Source: Terribacillus aidingensis (lineage in GTDB: Bacteria; Bacillota; Bacilli; Bacillales; Amphibacillaceae). From it: a stretch of 64,000 bases of DNA. The notes below the pieces were generated by a model, which worked only from the letters and a program-made list of their open reading frames with translations, made no database searches and had not been told where the DNA came from. The stretch lies in NCBI RefSeq assembly GCF_040703035.1, contig NZ_CP159996.1, positions 2,018,001-2,082,000 of the forward strand, in the 5' to 3' direction. Shown here one piece after another: positions 21,796-30,738 of this stretch. Both the position numbers and the translations under genes were made by a program. The stretch's first letter is position 1, and every line of letters starts with the position of its first letter.

Positions 21796-23190
21796 ACTAT
21801 CTAACCCATCTCTTCTTACAGTTTCCATATCTGTCTCCGTAAGTTTGAGTTCATTTGTATCCTGGAAATTCACAAATACGGCTTCATAGGCAGGATTGCT
21901 GCCTGTCAGCTTAAGAAAATGATTGATCTGTTCCTTTCTGCCTGAGAGAAGATATGTCTTGTCTGCTGACAGACTAATGATTTCCCGTTCAAGCTGAAAA
22001 CATTTCGTCTCAAAGGATAAACTTCTGAGGATCGGAGCTTGCAGCTGTTCCATTAAGGACGGCCGTTCTCGTTTCCGCGACATTTCCAAAAGGCCGAGCT
22101 TCGTAAATCCATAGACTTCCGTCCGCTGTGTATCCTGCTGGAGTGCTTGCCGAAAAGTTTGCAAAACAGCGCGCTGTTGATCCGGCCGTTTCATGGATAC
22201 AAAATCTATCAGTATGATCCCTGACAGATTGCGCAATTGAATTTCCCGGGCAATTGCCTTTGCCGCCAGCTGATTGACCATGACAGCTGTCTGGTTCTTA
22301 TCCGAATGACCTGTGTAGCCGCCACTGTTTACATCAATGACCGTCATTGCTTCTGTTTGATCGATATGCAAGGTGATGCCTCTGTCAATACTCGTAATCG
22401 GCGAAACCAGACGGTCCCAAAGTACAGACAGTGGCTGAGGCAGGAGTGTTTCTGCCTCTCGTTCCCACCTGATCTTCTCGCTAAGCTCTGGATACTGCTG
22501 GCGAAGCTGTCTCGCTTCGAACCCATCATCTACCACGACCTCACCTAAAGTTCCTGGTGGAAAGCGACGGAGCAGCTGATCCGGAATAAGAGCATCTCGG
22601 TAAATAACCGCAGGCGGATTAGCTTTCTGTGTTGAAAAAGCACGCCACTTATCTCGAAGACGCTCCAGTTCTTCTAATAAAACTTCTTCTGATAATCTAT
22701 CTGCTTCTGTACGTACAATGACACCTTCTCCTGGTGTCAGGAGATCCGTCATCTGTGCTTTCCATTTAGCTGCTCTCTCTTCCGACAATTTCTTAGATAC
22801 AGCTACGTAGTTCCCATCCGGCAAATAAACGAGGCCGGTCCCCGGAATAGTGATAATAGCGGAAAGCTTCGCCCCTTTTGTACCATAGGCGTCTTTTTGT
22901 ACTTGAACGTAAAGAGCCTGTCCCTCCTGTATTACCTGCTCGATACGGAGCGATTGATCTTGTTTGCATGCTGGAACTTCCTCACGCTGCAAAAATCCTT
23001 GCCGGTCTTCACCATAATCGACGAAGGCCGCCTGCAGGCCGTGATCCACATGCCGTATAATTCCTTTATAAATGCTTCCAACTTTCGAGCCCATACCCGG
23101 CCGATCCAAGAACACTTCCTGCACTTGGCCGCGCTGCACTGTTAAAGCTGCTTTTTCTGTTCCTTTGAAAAACATATATAATGATAGCAT
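21778..23190 (-). CDS. rng: Ribonuclease E/G family protein
   Basis: Endoribonuclease of the RNase E/G family, 470 residues. The S1 domain is near the N-terminus (GSIYKGIIRHVDHGLQAAFV). The DNase I-like catalytic domain has two metal-binding aspartates in VIDVNSGGYTG and ILIDFVSM, and the LLEMSRKRERPSL motif. The Cys-Pro-x-Cys zinc-link expected just after that motif is not visible. B. subtilis lacks this family, but other Bacillaceae have it at this site between spoIVFB and rplU. I place the start at the ATG at 23190 after GAGGAAAGCA; upstream codons overlap spoIVFB. Confidence 0.88.
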   Translation of the reverse strand: MLSLYMFFKGTEKAALTVQRGQVQEVFLDRPGMGSKVGSIYKGIIRHVDHGLQAAFVDYGEDRQGFLQREEVPACKQDQSLRIEQVIQEGQALYVQVQKDAYGTKGAKLSAIITIPGTGLVYLPDGNYVAVSKKLSEERAAKWKAQMTDLLTPGEGVIVRTEADRLSEEVLLEELERLRDKWRAFSTQKANPPAVIYRDALIPDQLLRRFPPGTLGEVVVDDGFEARQLRQQYPELSEKIRWEREAETLLPQPLSVLWDRLVSPITSIDRGITLHIDQTEAMTVIDVNSGGYTGHSDKNQTAVMVNQLAAKAIAREIQLRNLSGIILIDFVSMKRPDQQRAVLQTFRQALQQDTQRTEVYGFTKLGLLEMSRKRERPSLMEQLQAPILRSLSFETKCFQLEREIISLSADKTYLLSGRKEQINHFLKLTGSNPAYEAVFVNFQDTNELKLTETDMETVRRDGLDSLDNLF

Positions 23191-23198
23191 TGCTTTCC

Positions 23199-24053
23199 TC
23201 ACTGTCTGTTTTGTTGCAGAATATCCGCCACTGTACAATGTGCCTGCTTCCGCTTGAAGTACATATCACTGCATTGCTGTTCGTCCAATAATGCATTTTT
23301 CCCCTTCACTACAATTATATGCCGCCTGTTTCTCCTGTATTGTGACAGTACATCCAGGAGAGCTGTTTCCGATGTAGCAAAAATCGGCGTGCTGATCCCA
23401 GCATTCGTCCCGTATGTAGCACGCTGCAGCAGGAAACGCAGAAAGACATAATAGCGTCGTTTCCATTCTAGCCGATTTTCCCACAATAGAAAACAGAGAA
23501 GGCTGACTGTACTCAATGTAAATGGCATGGCCATGCACACATACAGAAGAACAGCTGTACCGATCATCCAGCTGACAAGGATAAGAGTGGTATGAGCCTT
23601 CCGGTAGGGCATTTGCAAGGACAGTAATAATCCAATCAGTTTACCGCCATCAAGCGGCCAAATAGGCAGCAGGTTAAAAAGAAGAATGGTCGTATTATAC
23701 ATATAAGCTGTCTCCAGTACGGATTGCGGTATAGATATAGCAGAAAGGCTGTATAGCGCCGCATACAGAATTAGGTGGACAGCTGGTCCTGAAAGAATCA
23801 CGATTGCTTCTTCCAGAGCCCTTCGATTTCCTTGTTCGTCGGTTTCCATCACACCGCCGAAAACCCATAGCATGATACGGCGGATACGCCAGCGAAAATG
23901 ACGTGCCGCCAAATAATGTCCCATTTCATGCAGCAGTACTATGATGAATAGAATAAGTACTTCCATAAGCATCCCGGTCAATACAGCAAGCAGCAGGAAA
24001 CCCCAGAATACCGGATGTAAGTGAATCGGCGGCAGCCAATTATGGCGCGTCAA
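23199..24053 (-). CDS. spoIVFB: Intramembrane metalloprotease SpoIVFB
   Basis: Site-2-type protease that cleaves pro-SigK in the outer forespore membrane. There are 284 residues with several transmembrane segments. Zinc motif HEMGH is at residues 42-46, and the third ligand Asp is in NLLPIWPLDGGKL (residue 135). The C-terminal cytosolic part (about 190-284) resembles the CBS-like regulatory domain. The TTG start at 24053 follows GGAGG and overlaps spoIVFA by 14 nt, consistent with coupled translation of the two complex partners. Confidence 0.92.
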   Translation of the reverse strand: MTRHNWLPPIHLHPVFWGFLLLAVLTGMLMEVLILFIIVLLHEMGHYLAARHFRWRIRRIMLWVFGGVMETDEQGNRRALEEAIVILSGPAVHLILYAALYSLSAISIPQSVLETAYMYNTTILLFNLLPIWPLDGGKLIGLLLSLQMPYRKAHTTLILVSWMIGTAVLLYVCMAMPFTLSTVSLLCFLLWENRLEWKRRYYVFLRFLLQRATYGTNAGISTPIFATSETALLDVLSQYRRNRRHIIVVKGKNALLDEQQCSDMYFKRKQAHCTVADILQQNRQ

Positions 24054-24804
24054 CTTCTGCCTCCTGGATCGGATTCAAATACTTATTCCCCTGCTGCAAG
24101 GCAAAATAGACAGACTGGGCATTTTCTGCATTCGGTACAAATTCACCTATCTTTTCATTGGCCCCGATTCTCTGGTATTGATTCACCTCAATAGCATGCA
24201 AATGGCCGTAGATACTTTTGCTTTTATCTGCATGCTGGAGAATGATGGTCTTACCTGTATCTTGATCATTCCCTGCGAAAATGACGATCCCTTCGTCAAC
24301 TGCTACCACATCGGATTGCTGCGATGATTCGATTAGAATACCCTCTTTTGATTCTTCAAATGGCTGCACGACGGTTCCATTCACCGGCATCGCCTGTGCT
24401 TCTACAGTATCAGTACTATCACCACCAGGGCTTAGTGCCACTGGATCGCCGAATCTTTCCTGATACCAGCTATTCACAGTAGCGAAAGGAAACTCTTCCG
24501 TCAATGCTGTCAGTACTGTTGCCTTTGTTTTTTCGATAATCGGATGGTCAGCTTGCAGGTAGATGGCCGTACCAAAGAACAGACTGGCAGATACGATCAG
24601 CCGCAACATGAATCGAGAAGCAAATTTCGAATTATCCTGCGAATTCGGCGGATCATATTTTGGATGCGGCGGGAACCCATGAGATTCTTCTTCATCCACT
24701 GGAAATGATCTAACTGTATTTGCCATGCCTTTCTGAATTTGTTCCCCTTTCAGACGTTTACGTTCAGCAATTCCTTTCCGTACCGAATGCAGATTCTTGC
24801 CCAT
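24040..24804 (-). CDS. spoIVFA: SpoIVFA, regulator of SpoIVFB
   Basis: Membrane protein that anchors and restrains SpoIVFB with BofA. There are 254 residues: a polar N-terminus, one transmembrane helix at about residues 67-84 (LRLIVSASLFFGTAIYL), and a C-terminal LytM/M23-like domain (GIVIFAGNDQDTGKTIILQH, IYGHL). The metal ligands of active M23 peptidases are incomplete, as is usual for SpoIVFA. It is followed directly by spoIVFB. Confidence 0.9.
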   Translation of the reverse strand: MGKNLHSVRKGIAERKRLKGEQIQKGMANTVRSFPVDEEESHGFPPHPKYDPPNSQDNSKFASRFMLRLIVSASLFFGTAIYLQADHPIIEKTKATVLTALTEEFPFATVNSWYQERFGDPVALSPGGDSTDTVEAQAMPVNGTVVQPFEESKEGILIESSQQSDVVAVDEGIVIFAGNDQDTGKTIILQHADKSKSIYGHLHAIEVNQYQRIGANEKIGEFVPNAENAQSVYFALQQGNKYLNPIQEAEVDAP

Positions 24805-24868
24805 AATAAGAACCCCTCTCCCCTTCTTTGTACAAGTCTATGAAGAAAGAGGACGAGTTATTAAAACA

Positions 24869-24898
24869 AGAGAAAAAAGCCTCCCAATAAGGGAGGCG
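24869..24898 (-). terminator. Terminator after the methyltransferase gene
   Basis: The stem GCCTCCC/GGGAGGC with an AATAA loop is followed on the minus strand by TTTTTTCTC. It lies just downstream of the restored-frame stop at 24904, which supports that stop as the original gene end. Confidence 0.88.
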
Positions 24899-24903
24899 AT
24901 ACA

Positions 24904-25652
24904 TTACTTCGGTCTAGCAGCTAAAAGGAAACGATGCTGCCGAACGTTTAAATAACCATTTTTCTCTATAAAAAGATGCATCTCGAACAAAGCATCTCGA
25001 TAAGCATCCACTGTGAATTGCGCACTTGCCAAGGAATAGCCTTCAAATAGTAGATGACTGCTCCTATGTCATAAAAACGCATGGACGGAAATGCTTCTGC
25101 CGACTCTAGTATGGTAAACTGATCTTCCAGTTCCTCGACAGCTGTCTGCAGACTCCAATTTTCGAAATCCGGGTTGAGCGGCGCTCCCAGGAGTTGATTG
25201 AGTTCTTTACAATCAGTACCTCCTACTTGTTGCGTAAGGAAAATGGCGTTTTGTTTCAGCACTCTCCATACTTCGCTTACATCGTAAGATTCATGTTTGT
25301 TCAGTATAACCTCAAATGATTCATCCAAGAATGGCAATTGGTCATCTTCCTTTATTTGGACGACATCTACTCCTAATGGTGAAAGTCTGTTTCTGGCGAT
25401 TGGTACATTCGGCGGATAGCTCTCTGTCGCCACGGTGTACTCCGGAAGCGGCAGCAGCTTAGACAGAAACTCTCCCCCGCCGGTTCCCATATCAAGTGCA
25501 CTCCCGGCACCGTAAAGATATTTCCGTGCTTTACTGCCATAGGACCATGGCAAAAGTTCATATTGAACTCGGCCTGTATCCTCGACATAAGAAAAATCCC
25601 ATCCTGTGAAGGCTTTGACGCTGTCTTCCAATAACAAATTAAATAACTCCAT
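24904..25652 (-). pseudogene. Class I SAM-dependent methyltransferase, single frameshift near the 3' end
   Basis: Unnamed methyltransferase with SAM motif I SALDMGTGGGEFLSKL. In the annotated frame it stops at 24966 after 228 residues ending in unrelated sequence (VRNSQWMLIEML). Reading the next frame from about 25022 restores QFTVDAYRDALFEMHLFIEK and LNVRQHRFLLAARPK, which is how I recall this family ending, and stops at 24904. Loss of one C (GTGCCGC to GTGCGC) explains it; the intact protein would have about 249 residues. It could be a real mutation, a sequencing error, or still partly active. The start follows AAAGGAGGAGAACG, which is buried in a hairpin. The substrate is unknown. Confidence 0.75.
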
Positions 25653-25655
25653 CGT

Positions 25656-25703
25656 TCTCCTCCTTTACTTGTGGGCTAGCGTTCAAGTAAATCAGGGAGG
25701 AGA
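25656..25703 (-). promoter_or_regulatory. Hairpin sequestering the methyltransferase ribosome-binding site
   Basis: TCTCCTCC and TTTACTTG (separated by a 4-nt bulge) pair perfectly with CAAGTAAAGGAGGAGA across a 12-nt loop. The 16-bp stem hides the complete AAAGGAGGAGA Shine-Dalgarno of the methyltransferase gene. There is no T stretch after it, so the control would be translational, not transcriptional. Confidence 0.8.
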
Positions 25704-25729
25704 GCGTATATTGTAGCTGCCCCTTTAAG

Positions 25730-25753
25730 TTATGGATGATACTCCTTGTTCAT
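25730..25753 (-). CDS. Putative leader peptide MNKEYHP upstream of the methyltransferase
   Basis: A seven-codon reading frame (ATG to TAA) with its own strong Shine-Dalgarno (AAAAAGGAGG, 6 nt spacing) starts about 15 nt from the predicted 5' end of the transcript and ends about 27 nt before the RBS-sequestering hairpin. The layout resembles leader peptides of erm and cat genes, where a stalled ribosome opens a hairpin. The peptide has no known stalling motif. Confidence 0.55.
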   Translation of the reverse strand: MNKEYHP

Positions 25754-25773
25754 AGTCATCCTCCTTTTTCCTA

Positions 25774-25782
25774 ATTATAACA
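25774..25782 (-). promoter_or_regulatory. Extended -10 promoter for the leader peptide and methyltransferase
   Basis: TGTTATAAT is a perfect extended -10 (TGnTATAAT). No good -35 is visible at 17 nt. It immediately follows the terminator of the upstream channel gene. Confidence 0.6.
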
Positions 25783-25787
25783 AAAAA

Positions 25788-25807
25788 AGACCAGCAATTT
25801 GCTGATC
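25788..25807 (-). terminator. Terminator after the TRIC channel gene
   Basis: GATCAGCAA pairs with TTGCTGGTC (one G-U), followed on the minus strand by TTTTTTTG. It isolates the downstream leader-methyltransferase unit from read-through. Confidence 0.7.
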
Positions 25808-25808
25808 T

Positions 25809-26414
25809 TCATTGATAATGCATTTTCGGAACAGGCAGCTGCCATTTCCGATGGAAGGAAAAAATACGCAGGAAAATGATGGCTGCAAACAAAGCATAAA
25901 GCAAAATGGGATGATCAGAAGCTCCAAGCCCAATGACAAGTCCCGCCAACGCAGCCCAAGTTCCGTAGATTTCCGCTTTGAACACATATGGCTTCCTGCC
26001 GGCCAGTACATCTCGAAGTATGCCGCCTCCGCTTCCCGTCAGGAATGCAGCAACCATTATGGCAAGCAGACTATGATCAAGACTAGCAGCATGCAGCGCT
26101 CCTTGTATGGCAAATGCCGCCAAACCTATTGCATCAGCATACAAACCTGCCTTTTTCCATGAATAGCTCATCAGCTTTGGGAAAATCAAAATGATGGTAA
26201 TGGAAATAAGTGAAATATAAAATAAAGTCGTTTGGGACCATAAATAAGAGACTGGCAATCCGATTAATAAATTACGAATCGCTCCTCCGCCAAATGCAGT
26301 CACAAAACCTAATATATAAACGCCGAACACATCATACTTCTCGTCCATGGCGACGAGGGCACCACTTATTGCGAAAGCAGCAGTACCGATAATACTGAAA
26401 ATATCCCATGTCAT
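25809..26414 (-). CDS. TRIC-type cation channel family protein, YvgT-like (UPF0126)
   Basis: Membrane protein of 201 residues made of two homologous halves, each with three helices and a glycine-rich motif (GFVTAFGGGAIRNLLIG and AAFLTGSGGGILRDVLAG). This is the UPF0126/TRIC family, trimeric cation channels in bacteria; the ion and role here are unknown. The start is the ATG at 26414 (MTWDIFS) after AAGGGGAATGTACAAT; the ATG at 26423 is too near the Shine-Dalgarno. The gene and the following methyltransferase are inserted between spoIVFA and minD relative to B. subtilis. Confidence 0.88.
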   Translation of the reverse strand: MTWDIFSIIGTAAFAISGALVAMDEKYDVFGVYILGFVTAFGGGAIRNLLIGLPVSYLWSQTTLFYISLISITIILIFPKLMSYSWKKAGLYADAIGLAAFAIQGALHAASLDHSLLAIMVAAFLTGSGGGILRDVLAGRKPYVFKAEIYGTWAALAGLVIGLGASDHPILLYALFAAIIFLRIFSFHRKWQLPVPKMHYQ

Positions 26415-26451
26415 ATTGTACATTCCCCTTGTTTGTAATGGAAATAAAAAA

Positions 26452-26482
26452 AACTCGTAACTCTTACCAGAGCTACGAGTTT
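26452..26482 (-). terminator. Terminator after minD
   Basis: The stem AACTCGTA(A)CTCT/AGAG(C)TACGAGTT with a short loop is followed on the minus strand by TTTTTTATTT. Confidence 0.9.
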
Positions 26483-26491
26483 ACCATAAGT

Positions 26492-27289
26492 TCATTTACT
26501 TTTGGAAAAAAGTTTTTTCAACCGGCTGAACATGCCTTTTTCACTCTCAAAGCTCATAAGCGGCACTGACTCACCTAGAATGCGTCGTGCGATATTGCGA
26601 TAAGCAATACTCGCTTTCGTATTCGGTTGAAAAGCAACCGGCTCCCCGTGATTGGCAGCTTTGATAACCTCTTCATCGTCTGCAACAATACCGAGCAAGT
26701 CGATCGACAGTACTTGGACAATTTCATCCACTTCCAGCATGTCGCCTTCTTGCACCATATGGTTACGGATCCGGTTGACGATCAATTTAGGAGGTTCGAT
26801 ATCCTCCTGCTCCAGCAAGCCGATAATGCGGTCCGCATCACGTACACTCGGTTTTTCCGGTGTGGTGACGACAATCGCTTTATCCGCTCCTGCTACAGCA
26901 TTTTTATAGCCCTGTTCGATACCGGCCGGACAATCAATGATGATGTAATCGAATTCCGGCTTCAGCTCGGCTACGATTTTTTCCATCCCATCGGGTGTCA
27001 AGTCCGTTTTATCGCTTGTTTGGGCAGCTGGCAGTAAGTAAAGATGATCGAAACGCTTGTCTTTGATCAACGCCTGTTTCAGCGCACATCTGCCGACAAT
27101 TACATCGATGATGTCATAGATGATTCTATTTTCAAGGCCCATCACAACATCAAGATTCCGCAGACCGATATCCGTATCAATCAAACATACTTTTTTCTCC
27201 ATCAGTGCAAGCGCTGTTCCCAGATTGGCAGAAGTAGTCGTCTTTCCTACTCCTCCCTTACCGGATGTAATAACGATTGCTTCACCCAT
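26492..27289 (-). CDS. minD: Septum-site-determining ATPase MinD
   Basis: Membrane-associated ParA-type ATPase that positions MinC to block polar division. There are 265 residues. The deviant Walker A is GKGGVGKTT at residues 10-18, and the C-terminal amphipathic membrane-targeting helix is visible (GMFSRLKKLFSKSK). The start overlaps the end of minC by 8 nt (coupled translation). Confidence 0.97.
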   Translation of the reverse strand: MGEAIVITSGKGGVGKTTTSANLGTALALMEKKVCLIDTDIGLRNLDVVMGLENRIIYDIIDVIVGRCALKQALIKDKRFDHLYLLPAAQTSDKTDLTPDGMEKIVAELKPEFDYIIIDCPAGIEQGYKNAVAGADKAIVVTTPEKPSVRDADRIIGLLEQEDIEPPKLIVNRIRNHMVQEGDMLEVDEIVQVLSIDLLGIVADDEEVIKAANHGEPVAFQPNTKASIAYRNIARRILGESVPLMSFESEKGMFSRLKKLFSKSK

Positions 27290-27968
27290 TTAACATTCTC
27301 CTCTCGAAACTGCTGATGCCCGGACGTTTGCGGATTACTGCCTGCAAACGGTCAATGATAATCTTTTCCTGTTCATCATCGATATGTCCGCATTCCATAT
27401 AAACACCATCTGTCTCATGATCGGGCGCGCGGCTGATATAATCCGCTATCCGAAGCTGAGTCGGATTCATATAGGAAGCAGCGATGACAGCATCAGCGTT
27501 GCCTTCCTTGCCCGCATGCGCTATCCCGAGCAGATTCCCCATGACGAAAATATTTCCGGTAGCTGTCACACAGCCTCCGGGATTCACATCACCAAGCAGC
27601 AGTAAGTCACCCTTTACTTCCAGAACCTGACCAGAACGGACGACGCGGCTGACAGCCTTCACTTCCGCTTCTTCCTTCCACTCAGTCGCCGCTTGTTTCG
27701 TAATGACATCAGAATGGATGGATTCTATTTTTAATCGCTGTTTACTCGTAATCATCTTACGGAGGGTTTCCTCCTGCTCCTTGTACAAATACCTGTTACC
27801 TAATTGAATATGTACACCAACAAGGTGATCAGCCGAATCAATACGATTAGCAGCAAGCTTCTCTTCCAATTCCTTCAGCAATTCCTCGAAAGAGCAGGCA
27901 TCATCCATATGCAAGGACAACCCTTCCCGGGTACCTTTTATCGTGATAATCTGTTTGTTTCCAATCAA
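27282..27968 (-). CDS. minC: Septum-site-determining protein MinC
   Basis: Division inhibitor that acts on FtsZ. There are 228 residues: an N-terminal FtsZ-interacting domain and a C-terminal beta-helix domain (VVRSGQVLEVKGDLLLLGDV, then AIGNIFVMG-like GNIFVMGNLLGIAHAG). I place the start at a TTG (27968), 8 nt after AGGAGG; the GTG at 27977 is inside the ribosome-binding region. It is part of the mreBCD-minCD cluster. Confidence 0.93.
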   Translation of the reverse strand: MIGNKQIITIKGTREGLSLHMDDACSFEELLKELEEKLAANRIDSADHLVGVHIQLGNRYLYKEQEETLRKMITSKQRLKIESIHSDVITKQAATEWKEEAEVKAVSRVVRSGQVLEVKGDLLLLGDVNPGGCVTATGNIFVMGNLLGIAHAGKEGNADAVIAASYMNPTQLRIADYISRAPDHETDGVYMECGHIDDEQEKIIIDRLQAVIRKRPGISSFERRMLNG

Positions 27969-28003
27969 GATGGTCACCTCCGTTCCTCGTCTGATTTTCT
28001 TCT

Positions 28004-28543
28004 CTATAAGCTAGTCGTTCTTCTAAGCTGCGAATCGGACCATTTCTGCAGAGGCTTGTGGAAAATCAGATACAAGATTACAAGCATGATAAGGTTGGCG
28101 CCAAGCGTCGGCAAGAGGCGGTGCAATAAATATGTACCGAATCCCAGCGGCGTGATGCCAATTAAATGATAGATAAAATAGCCGATTATATCGGCGAAAA
28201 CAATCGACAGCATCCCCAGCACTGCAGCTACAAGGATATTCCCATGCAGCACTCTGCGCAGTTCCAGGATCAAGTAGATGCTGAATCCATATGTGAACAT
28301 ATAAACACCAAGCATATCTGTATAGACAATATCCTTCAGAAGCCCGAAAATAAGTGCATATAACAGACTGTAATACGAATTATCCAAGTCATAAAGCATC
28401 GCGATCAGTACAAGGAACAAAAGACTCCAATGTGGAATCAGCCAAGTGTCACCGCCAATGAACTGCTCTGGCAGCATGGCGGTGGCAACTCCTTCAAAAC
28501 AAACGATCAAAAGCATAATCAGGGGCAAGTATAGCTTTTTCAT
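28004..28543 (-). CDS. mreD: Rod-shape-determining protein MreD
   Basis: Hydrophobic 179-residue protein with five to six transmembrane segments; part of the elongasome with MreB and MreC. Conserved positions include LLKDIVYTDMLGVYMFTYG. The start ATG overlaps the mreC stop (TGATG) and follows GAGGG. Position between mreC and minC is as in B. subtilis. Confidence 0.92.
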   Translation of the reverse strand: MKKLYLPLIMLLIVCFEGVATAMLPEQFIGGDTWLIPHWSLLFLVLIAMLYDLDNSYYSLLYALIFGLLKDIVYTDMLGVYMFTYGFSIYLILELRRVLHGNILVAAVLGMLSIVFADIIGYFIYHLIGITPLGFGTYLLHRLLPTLGANLIMLVILYLIFHKPLQKWSDSQLRRTTSL

Positions 28544-29439
28544 CACAGACCCTCATCTCCGTTACTTGACGAGGCGTCTTCAGATGCAGCATCTACCACA
28601 ATCACCTTTTCAATGTCATACAAGTCAGCTGTTGGTTTGACATGGACAGTTTGAGACAAACCATATTGGTCCAATTCAACAGAATCAACTTCCCCAATCG
28701 GAAGTCCTTTCGGGAATACACCACCCAGGCCAGAGGATAGAACTGTAGAACCTTTCTTCACTTCCAGTTCAGGTTTCACACCTGTAAACAGCAACATACC
28801 ATCTTTCTCATCATAGCCTTCGATCAAGCCGAAGATTGTATCCTGTTTTTCACCGTCTTCGTTCTCTCCACCAGATATCTGAGCAGAAATACGGTTAGTC
28901 TCGTTGAACCCACTCAACAATTGTACGGAAGAAGTACTGCGGCTGACGTCCTCGATTTTTCCAATCATGCCACTGGCTGTCATGACAGCCATGTTCGTCT
29001 CGATGCCATCGTCAGATCCCTTATCAATCGTCAGCTGGTCAAACCAGCCTTCTGGACTGCGTACGATGACATCAGCTGGAATGGGATCGTAATCCATCGA
29101 TGTGTACTGATTGAAAGAATCATTGGTTGCTTTCAGGTCGTCGTACTGCTTTTCCAATTCCTGATAGCGGAATTGCAAGCCTTTGTAATCGTCTACTTTC
29201 GATTTAAGCACCTGATTTTCTTCGTAGGTGTTCTTAAGATTTTTAATATTCGTCACTACCGTAGAGGTGAACTGTGCAGGTTTGGAGAAGATATTCTGCA
29301 CAAACCCTACGGTATCACTGATTATTTGTTCTGGTAATGTCTGGCTGCTCCGATCCCTGGTTGAAAAACCAATCAATCCGACTAGGATGATGATCGCAAT
29401 CAGGAATAAGAACATCCTTTTTTTCTTAAAGAAATTCAT
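28543..29439 (-). CDS. mreC: Rod-shape-determining protein MreC
   Basis: Bitopic elongasome protein, 298 residues: a transmembrane helix at residues 9-25, a coiled coil at about 70-110 (NTYEENQVLKSKVDDYKGLQ region), then two beta domains with the conserved GMIGKI and SSGLGGVFPKGLPIG segments. It lies between mreB and mreD. Confidence 0.95.
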   Translation of the reverse strand: MNFFKKKRMFLFLIAIIILVGLIGFSTRDRSSQTLPEQIISDTVGFVQNIFSKPAQFTSTVVTNIKNLKNTYEENQVLKSKVDDYKGLQFRYQELEKQYDDLKATNDSFNQYTSMDYDPIPADVIVRSPEGWFDQLTIDKGSDDGIETNMAVMTASGMIGKIEDVSRSTSSVQLLSGFNETNRISAQISGGENEDGEKQDTIFGLIEGYDEKDGMLLFTGVKPELEVKKGSTVLSSGLGGVFPKGLPIGEVDSVELDQYGLSQTVHVKPTADLYDIEKVIVVDAASEDASSSNGDEGL

Positions 29440-29451
29440 AATTCACCCAAC

Positions 29452-30492
29452 TTAATTTTTAGTAGCTTTGGAAAACACATGTGGATGCGAACGGAAATGC
29501 TCGATGAATTCAAGTGATTTACCTGTACCGATTGCTACACTGTCAAGCGGATTTTCCGCAACGAACACCGGCATTTTAGTTTCTTCGCTGATAACGCTGT
29601 CCAAGTTGCGAAGCAATGCGCCGCCACCAGAAAGAACAATACCGCGATCCATAATATCAGCAGCCAATTCAGGCGGTGTTTTTTCAAGTGTAAGTTTCAC
29701 AGCATCCACAATCGCACTGACTGTGTCGGCTAAAGCTCCTGAGATTTCCTTCGCGCTCACACTGATTGTTTTCGGAAGACCAGTCAGCAAATCGCGTCCG
29801 CGAATTTCTGTTTCTTCATCTGCCTCCGGTACACCAGCATGACCAAGATCCATCTTCAATTGCTCTGCAGAACGTTCCCCGATCATCAAGTTGTACGTTT
29901 TGCGGATGTAATGGATGATTGCTTCATCCATATCGTCTCCGGCTGTACGGATCGATTGGCTTGTAACAATACCACCTAAGCTGATGATTGCGACTTCTGT
30001 CGTACCGCCGCCGATATCAACGATCATACTTCCAGTCGGTTCCCATACAGGAAGACCAGCACCGATTGCAGCAGCGAAAGGCTCAGCAATTGGGAAAGCA
30101 TCCTTTGCACCTGCTTGTTTTGTTGCGTCGATAACCGCGCGTTCCTCAACCATTGTGATACCTGATGGCACACAAACCATTACGTTAGGCTTCTTTGCGA
30201 ATGAAGAGCGATTACGCTGTGCCTGTTTGATGTAATACTTCATCATTGTCGCTGTTGTATCGTAATCCGCGATGACGCCATCCTTCATCGGACGGATGAC
30301 ACGGATATTTCCTGGTGTTCTGCCAATCATATTACGAGCGTCGCCGCCAACTGCCTCTACCTGGCCTGTTTCTACATTTGTCGCCACGACAGAAGGCTCA
30401 CGGACGACTACGCCTTTTCCTTTTACAAAAACCAATGTATTTGCTGTGCCCAAGTCGATGCCCAGGTCTTGTGAAAAACTGAATTTCGCCAC
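29452..30492 (-). CDS. mreB: Rod-shape-determining actin homologue MreB
   Basis: Filament-forming ATPase that guides lateral wall synthesis. There are 346 residues with actin-fold phosphate motifs ([26 protein letters not shown]) and the adenosine motif [12 protein letters not shown]. The start is a GTG at 30492 after AAAAGGAG. It heads the mreBCD-minCD operon. Confidence 0.97.
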   Translation of the reverse strand: MAKFSFSQDLGIDLGTANTLVFVKGKGVVVREPSVVATNVETGQVEAVGGDARNMIGRTPGNIRVIRPMKDGVIADYDTTATMMKYYIKQAQRNRSSFAKKPNVMVCVPSGITMVEERAVIDATKQAGAKDAFPIAEPFAAAIGAGLPVWEPTGSMIVDIGGGTTEVAIISLGGIVTSQSIRTAGDDMDEAIIHYIRKTYNLMIGERSAEQLKMDLGHAGVPEADEETEIRGRDLLTGLPKTISVSAKEISGALADTVSAIVDAVKLTLEKTPPELAADIMDRGIVLSGGGALLRNLDSVISEETKMPVFVAENPLDSVAIGTGKSLEFIEHFRSHPHVFSKATKN

Positions 30493-30647
30493 AATTAATT
30501 CTCCTTTTCCGAGTCCGTTCGTGTTTCAGCAAAGCTGTTACTCAGCAGTGCATACTTTTCATATATTGTCTCATTATGTTGTACTTTATCATATCAGATA
30601 TTAAATCCAATAGACATCGTTGCAAGGTAATAAAGCATACCATCAGA

Positions 30648-30688
30648 AGAAGCGCCAGCTAGTAAGGTGTACCATGCTAGGCGCTTCT
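30648..30688. repeat. Long inverted repeat between radC and mreB
   Basis: AGAAGCGCC pairs with GGCGCTTCT, with an additional CTAG/CTAG pairing inside and a 14-nt loop. Neither strand has a clear T stretch after it. It may be a weak terminator for radC. Confidence 0.4.
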
Positions 30689-30738
30689 CTACAAAGCTAG
30701 TTCCAATTATACGAGAAAACCAAAAAAATAGATAGTAA

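Noticed and set aside
30648..30688. Inverted repeat as terminal repeats of an insertion sequence
   Set aside because: The arms are only 14 nt apart with no transposase or target duplication; a hairpin is a simpler explanation.
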